A DNA stretch of 64,000 nt. Source: Bradyrhizobium erythrophlei. Its GTDB lineage: Bacteria > Pseudomonadota > Alphaproteobacteria > Rhizobiales > Xanthobacteraceae. Location: assembly GCF_900129425.1 (NCBI RefSeq), contig NZ_LT670817.1, positions 4,898,001 through 4,962,000 on the forward strand, given 5' to 3'. Below, in pieces: positions 60,901-64,000 of the stretch. The notes beneath the pieces were generated by a model. It made no database searches. It had not been told where the DNA came from and saw only the letters and a list, made by a program, of their open reading frames with translations. Made by a program: the position numbers and the translations under genes. Within the stretch, counting starts at the first letter, position 1. The number at the start of each line of letters is the position of its first letter.

Positions 60901-61943
60901 TGATCGGGGTTCCGACGATCGTTACCCAGCCCAACGCGCCGACCAGCGTGGCCCAGATTGGAAGCAACTACTTTCTTTACACCAACGGATCGGGACCCGA
61001 ACTGAAATTTGTAGGTTCCGCTTATGCCGCCGGGGAATTCGGGGCCTGGTCACCCTTTGCCGCGGTACAGACCGCAACGGGTTATGACGTGGCCTGGAAG
61101 GACGGCACCGGTGACTATACGGTGTGGAGCGCTGACAGCAACGGCAACTGGATCTCCGATCTCATCTCCAACGTCTCGGCGAGCAGTTCCACGCTCGAAT
61201 CGATCGAGGCCACGTTCCATCAGGACCTGAACGGCGATGGGGTGATCGGCGTTCCCACCACGACCCTCCCAGTTGCGACCGACATGGTAATCGAGGCGTT
61301 TGGATCGACCAGCCTGGTCGAGGCTGGCAATAATTTTTATCTTAATGAGTTCACCGATTTGAAATTCAGTGGCGCGGCAGTTGTAGCGGGTCAGTTTGGC
61401 GCCTGGGCGCCGATCGGCGCGGAACAGACGGCAACCGGGTACGAGGTCGCCTGGAAAGCCGTGGGCGCAGATCAGTATACGGTCTGGAACACCGACAGCG
61501 ACGGCAACTTTACCTCATACGCCGTTAGCGCGGTGTCGGGAAGTACCACTGCGCTGGAGACGCTGGAGACCAGTTTCCACCAGGACCTGAACGGTGACGG
61601 CGTGATTGGTATTCCGCCCGCCGCGACCTCTCCAGTCGCCTCCAACAACGCTGGATCCAACCTCGTTGCCAGCGGTCCAGTCACCACTGCAGCTGCAACT
61701 AGTAACGACTCGTTCGTGTTCGCCCCGAATTTCGGCCACGTCACTATCGCCAATGTTGCGCCCTTACCGGACATAAATTTCAGCCATGCAGTCTTCGCGA
61801 ATATCAACGCGCTGCTGGCGGCTGCTCACGATGACGGCCACGGCAACGTCATAATCACTGATGCCACCCATGACACGCTCACTATCCAGAATATGACTTC
61901 GCAGCAGTTGCAAGCGCACCAGAGCGATTTTCATATCGTATAG
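57939..61943 (+). CDS. Large type I-secretion-like metalloprotease with Big_1 and Trp-rich repeats (1334 aa)
   Basis: There is no N-terminal signal. The first 250 residues resemble NF038122-type metalloproteases with the zinc motif HEFTHALGREPG (His148, Glu149, His152). Four Big_1/invasin-like Ig domains follow (repeat start ATTSSLVASSPTVTADGTST; NGVFTTTLASTLVQNETITA). Then come five 114-residue Trp-rich units ending TFHQDLNGDGLIG, like the W_rich_C domain (PF07483). The end (DSFVFAPNFGHVTIAN ... LQAHQSDFHIV) is the C-terminal signal seen in rhizobial type I-secreted proteins. No ABC exporter is in view. ATG 57939 follows GAGGAACGGCA. Confidence 0.8.
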   Translation: MNLVLDYESSALAAPQSFRDAMQTAANILDSTIQNNITVTIDIGYGDWDNGLITGLGTSAVGGDLYGSYVSYTTLRAALASHETSAVDQTFVNSLPTTSSVNGVSSFYVPSAVEKALGMISPTAPSIDGAVGIGTGIPTSDLVGVALHEFTHALGREPGAGTFDLTRYTSAGNHLFSSGSTAPAAYFSIDGGVTKLADYGQNSDPADFLNSGVQGANDPFNEFYSGSTTQSLSTVDKELLDAMGFNVTPSATGTPSATTSSLVASSPTVKADGTSTTTLTLTVKDANGNAVANTAVTLSASGSSNSFGTISGTTDANGVFKTTLASTLAQNETITASEGGVQEHASVSFVAGAASATTSSLVANAPTVTADGTTTTTLTVTVEDANGNAVAGTAVTLSGSGSANSFGATSGTTNANGVFTTTLASTLVQNETITATEGSVQEHASVSFVASAPSAATSSLVASSPTVAADGTSTTTLTVTVEDAQGHAVAGTAVTLSGSGSANSFGAISGTTNANGVFTTTLASTLVQNETITATEGSTQEHTSVSFVAGAPSATTSSLVASSPTVTADGSSTTILTVTVEDALGHAVAGTAVTLSGSGSANSFGAISGTTNANGVFTTTLASTLVQNETITATEGSVQEHASVSFVPTATVIQTAGSTSLAQIGSNFYLYTNGSGPELKFAGSAYAAGEFGAWSPFAAVQTASGYDVAWKNASSGTYTVWSADSNGNWISDLISNVSASSSTLESIEATFHQDLNGDGLIGVPTIVTQPNAPTSVAQIGSNYFLYTNGSGPELKFVGSAYAAGEFGAWSPFAAVQTATGYDVAWKDGTGDYTVWSADSNGNWISDLISNVSASSSTLESIEATFHQDLNGDGLIGVPTIVTQPNAPTSLAQIGSNYFLYTNGSGPELKFVGSAYAAGEFGAWSPFAAVQTATGYDVAWKDGTGDYTVWSADSNGNWISDLISGVSASSSTLESIEATFHQDLNGDGLIGVPTIVTQPNAPTSVAQIGSNYFLYTNGSGPELKFVGSAYAAGEFGAWSPFAAVQTATGYDVAWKDGTGDYTVWSADSNGNWISDLISNVSASSSTLESIEATFHQDLNGDGVIGVPTTTLPVATDMVIEAFGSTSLVEAGNNFYLNEFTDLKFSGAAVVAGQFGAWAPIGAEQTATGYEVAWKAVGADQYTVWNTDSDGNFTSYAVSAVSGSTTALETLETSFHQDLNGDGVIGIPPAATSPVASNNAGSNLVASGPVTTAAATSNDSFVFAPNFGHVTIANVAPLPDINFSHAVFANINALLAAAHDDGHGNVIITDATHDTLTIQNMTSQQLQAHQSDFHIV
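60231..61256 (+). repeat. Three tandem 342-bp coding repeats
   Basis: Units 60231-60572, 60573-60914 and 60915-61256 are almost identical at the DNA level, each encoding one Trp-rich domain. A first, diverged unit lies before (from about 59890) and a last one after (to 61615). Near-identity points to recent amplification or ongoing gene conversion, and copy number may vary between strains. Confidence 0.9.
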
Positions 61944-62011
61944 GTGCGTATTGCCGTCTTGCTTGCTCATTGAGCTTAGCAACATCTATGGGGAGCAAAA
62001 TCTTCCTACTA

Positions 62012-63217
62012 CTACGATCCAAAGGACGATAACGGGCGGCCTATTTGTGAATAGCTATTGCTCATTCGTTCCACCATTCTCGAAATTAGTCGGTTGATCA
62101 AAGTTGGCTTGAGCCTTACCAGACGATTTTCATCCAGGCTGGTTCTAGCGAGCAGTGAAAACCCGCTGTCCATAAAGACCAGCCCAGAGCAGCGTCGCAT
62201 AAGTTCCAGCTCAACAAACATATCAAACACAATGTCATCTGAAATCGTGCCGCCGCGGATACCATTGCTGTCCTGACGCACAGAAGCAGCATTGATCTGG
62301 TGAAGTGGTCCTTCGCCCCTTTTGACCTCTCGTTTCGGTTTAGCAACGATTGTCGGCAGAAATTCACGCATTATCTCGACGATGTGCCCCGCGTCACTAA
62401 AGAGAATTGGGACAGCGTTGGGGATTGCAAGACCGCGGAACGCTTCTGCGACCGTGCGACAAAATCGGCGCTCATATTTGGCCTGGCCACGACCTCCGAT
62501 GAGAGATCGCGGCATGTTATCTGAAAACTTGCCGGAAACGCCCCGGTTGTAAACGTCGTTGCGAGCATTGATCGTCAATTGCTTTATAAGCGCAACGGGC
62601 CCTAACCAATAGGCCGCTCGCGACCCGAGGTTTTCGCCGTTACCGTGTCGAATGTGAATGGCAATAGCAGGCGCCTTTCCAATGTGAGCGTCCCAAAATT
62701 GCTGTGCTCCGTCGGCGATCGGTTCGACTGGCGTCAAATCTTGCAAAAATATTTGGACTGCCTCTCGTGGAGGTGGCGGATCAAGCCATTGATTGAGAAC
62801 AATCGTCGGCTCTAATGGATCAGTCCCGGAAGTTATTAGTTTGTTGGCTTGAGCGATTTCTGCGAGGTCGTGGTGCAGGTGGCTTGGACTGGCAAGTGCG
62901 GACGGCGTCCATTTCGTAGGCCAAACTGGCATTGGATAATTGAGAGCGCCAACACTGTTGTCAGCGATGACTTCCACACCTCCGATATTATGTCGCGCGC
63001 TGAAATAGGAAAAGAAACAATTGCTTTCCATCGATGGGTCCGGGTTGAACCTCGACCCTCGCCAATCCACGACAAGAGTTCTGTTTGTCCGCTTGGCGAG
63101 CCACCAGACTCCGACCAAGCACGACAAATGATCCCCAATACCTCCATAGCAATGGCGCGCTACGACATATCGCATGAAACCTACAGGCGCCTTTTTAGGG
63201 AGGGAAAGATCAAACAA
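62012..63217 (-). CDS. NodZ-family (GT23-like) fucosyltransferase homologue (401 aa)
   Basis: RYVVARHCYGGIGDHLSCLV then GVWWLAKRTNRTLVVDWRGS copies the start of NodZ, and APAIAIHIRHGNGENLGSRA contains the HxRHGNGE sugar-nucleotide site of alpha-1,6-fucosyltransferases. The end (CSGLVFMDSGFSLLARTSLD) also fits. In rhizobia NodZ fucosylates Nod factors, but no nod gene or nod box is seen here, so transfer to the polysaccharide is more likely (inference). ATG 63217 is used, and ATG 63175 is an alternative. It is read in the same direction as the GT4 gene to its right, 40 bp away. Confidence 0.8.
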   Translation of the reverse strand: MFDLSLPKKAPVGFMRYVVARHCYGGIGDHLSCLVGVWWLAKRTNRTLVVDWRGSRFNPDPSMESNCFFSYFSARHNIGGVEVIADNSVGALNYPMPVWPTKWTPSALASPSHLHHDLAEIAQANKLITSGTDPLEPTIVLNQWLDPPPPREAVQIFLQDLTPVEPIADGAQQFWDAHIGKAPAIAIHIRHGNGENLGSRAAYWLGPVALIKQLTINARNDVYNRGVSGKFSDNMPRSLIGGRGQAKYERRFCRTVAEAFRGLAIPNAVPILFSDAGHIVEIMREFLPTIVAKPKREVKRGEGPLHQINAASVRQDSNGIRGGTISDDIVFDMFVELELMRRCSGLVFMDSGFSLLARTSLDENRLVRLKPTLINRLISRMVERMSNSYSQIGRPLSSFGS

Positions 63218-63257
63218 ATCATTGGCAATCCGGTTATTTTAGCCATGCACACTTTCA

Positions 63258-64000
63258 CTAGCGGCGCTCCATCCGCAACAGCGCCATTTGCTGCAAGAAA
63301 TGCTGCGCAATGTTTTCCTCGGTGCATTGAGCCGTTGCAAAGCGGAGGCTATTTTTCTCCAGCGACTGACGCAAGGAGTCGTCGAGCCACAGCCGCGCGA
63401 TCGCTTGGACGAGGTCCGACGTCGATGCGACCGGCACCGTTAATGCGTTTTCACCGTCCTTGACATAGTCCGCAATACCAGTGGAAGCAGTAACGATCAT
63501 TGTCCTGCCAAGATGCATCGCGGCCACGATGGTAACGTGTCCACACGGCACCTCCGAGCTATTCAGTGGAAGCACCATGAAGCGGGACTCAAAAAGAACA
63601 TTTATCGTGGCTTCAAGAGAAAGATTGATGTGTACGGTTACGTTCGCGGGAACCACCATGCCTTCAAGGCTTGATGGACGGACGACGAGCACGAACGGAA
63701 TATCAGGCAATAGCCGCGCCGCTTCGATTAAAGTGCCATAGTCTCGTGCGTTGCCTCCAATCGCTGAGACGTAGCCAATTGGCCGACTTGAGGCGCCGCC
63801 AGTCGCTGGCCTTCGAACACCCCAGTGAACAAAGCTGAAGCGACTTTCGGGAATATGAAATTTCAGCGCGTAGACGGTTATCTCGATCTTGGAAAAGACA
63901 ACGAAGCGATCTACGCGACTTAGCCCGATCGAAAAAATTTGAGTTTTCAGCGAATTGGGAAGCTCAACGAAATTGAAGGAGTGCGCCATAAGTGCGGACC
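63258..64000 (-). CDS. Glycosyltransferase family 4, partial
   Basis: The C-terminal Rossmann domain of a GT-B enzyme is visible: IGYVSAIGGNARDYGTLIEA, IPFVLVVRPSSLEGMVVPAN, SSEVPCGHVTIVAAMHLGRT and DYVKDGENALTVPVASTSDL. The frame is open to the right edge (ATG at 63989 is unlikely to be the start), so the acceptor domain lies outside the window. It precedes the NodZ-like gene on the reverse strand and probably forms an operon with it. Confidence 0.8.
   Translation of the reverse strand, partial: SALMAHSFNFVELPNSLKTQIFSIGLSRVDRFVVFSKIEITVYALKFHIPESRFSFVHWGVRRPATGGASSRPIGYVSAIGGNARDYGTLIEAARLLPDIPFVLVVRPSSLEGMVVPANVTVHINLSLEATINVLFESRFMVLPLNSSEVPCGHVTIVAAMHLGRTMIVTASTGIADYVKDGENALTVPVASTSDLVQAIARLWLDDSLRQSLEKNSLRFATAQCTEENIAQHFLQQMALLRMERR

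Noticed and set aside
60231..61256. Possible CRISPR-like or satellite array
   Set aside because: The repeats are 342 bp with no spacers and encode in-frame protein domains.
1..64000. tRNA, rRNA or riboswitch genes
   Set aside because: I looked for cloverleaf-type ends (CCA-adjacent stems, GTTCGA loops) and rRNA-like blocks and recognised none. A covariance-model search was not possible.

Overview
The window looks like an accessory region of a Bradyrhizobium-like alphaproteobacterium (Hyphomicrobiales, Nitrobacteraceae). This rests on the style of the many short hypothetical proteins, a DUF2336 protein, an H-NS-like protein of the alphaproteobacterial type, IS110/IS5/IS66 remnants typical of that group, and the PEPxxWA form of the PEP-CTERM sorting signal. 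The assignment is by pattern recognition, not by a search.

Region 1 (1-32.1 kb) is a gene-poor, repeat-rich stretch scattered with PEP-CTERM genes. Eight apparently complete substrates (2443-3015, 3079-3690, 8998-9912, 11267-12565, 14391-15014, 25268-25978, 30061-30729, 31367-32104) each have a signal peptide and a C-terminal PEPxxWA sorting signal. One substrate has lost its start (3952-4518), and orphan sorting tails lie at 7618-7740, 13374-13640 and 30939-31080. A TIGR03790-family protein (27920-29095), a family known to track exosortase-bearing genomes, sits among them. No exosortase gene is visible. The same stretch holds an IS110 transposase gene, two identical 664-bp RT-less group II introns (10456-11119 and 22842-23505, the second inside a broken ERF recombinase gene), a broken phage-type recombination module (YqaJ-like, ERF, HNH-like), many tiny membrane, secreted and zinc-ribbon proteins, and a radical SAM/SPASM gene on a segment that splits a small secreted-protein gene.

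Region 2 (32.3-63.9 kb) is an extracellular polysaccharide locus. It carries GT2, GT4 and GT61 glycosyltransferases, a GT8-like pseudogene, a DPD-motif glycosyltransferase-like protein, a NodZ-like fucosyltransferase-family protein, a Wzx-type flippase, a Wzy/ligase-type polymerase, a hexapeptide acetyltransferase, an acyltransferase-3 protein and five complete sugar-type methyltransferases (two FkbM, one TylF, two class I). It also encodes a 1036-aa Tat-exported glycoside-hydrolase-like protein and a 1334-aa type I-secretion-like metalloprotease with Big_1-like and tryptophan-rich repeats. Between 37 and 47.6 kb the hydrolase 3' end, methyltransferase genes, phage-protein fragments and a short GC-rich repeat recur in several decaying copies, as if one module had been serially duplicated and fused to phage genes.

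Working model (inference): region 2 builds, decorates and exports a surface polysaccharide, while region 1 supplies exosortase substrates that end up in or on the same extracellular matrix. H-NS-like, XRE and ribbon-helix-helix proteins are candidate local regulators. No tRNA, rRNA or CRISPR array was recognised.
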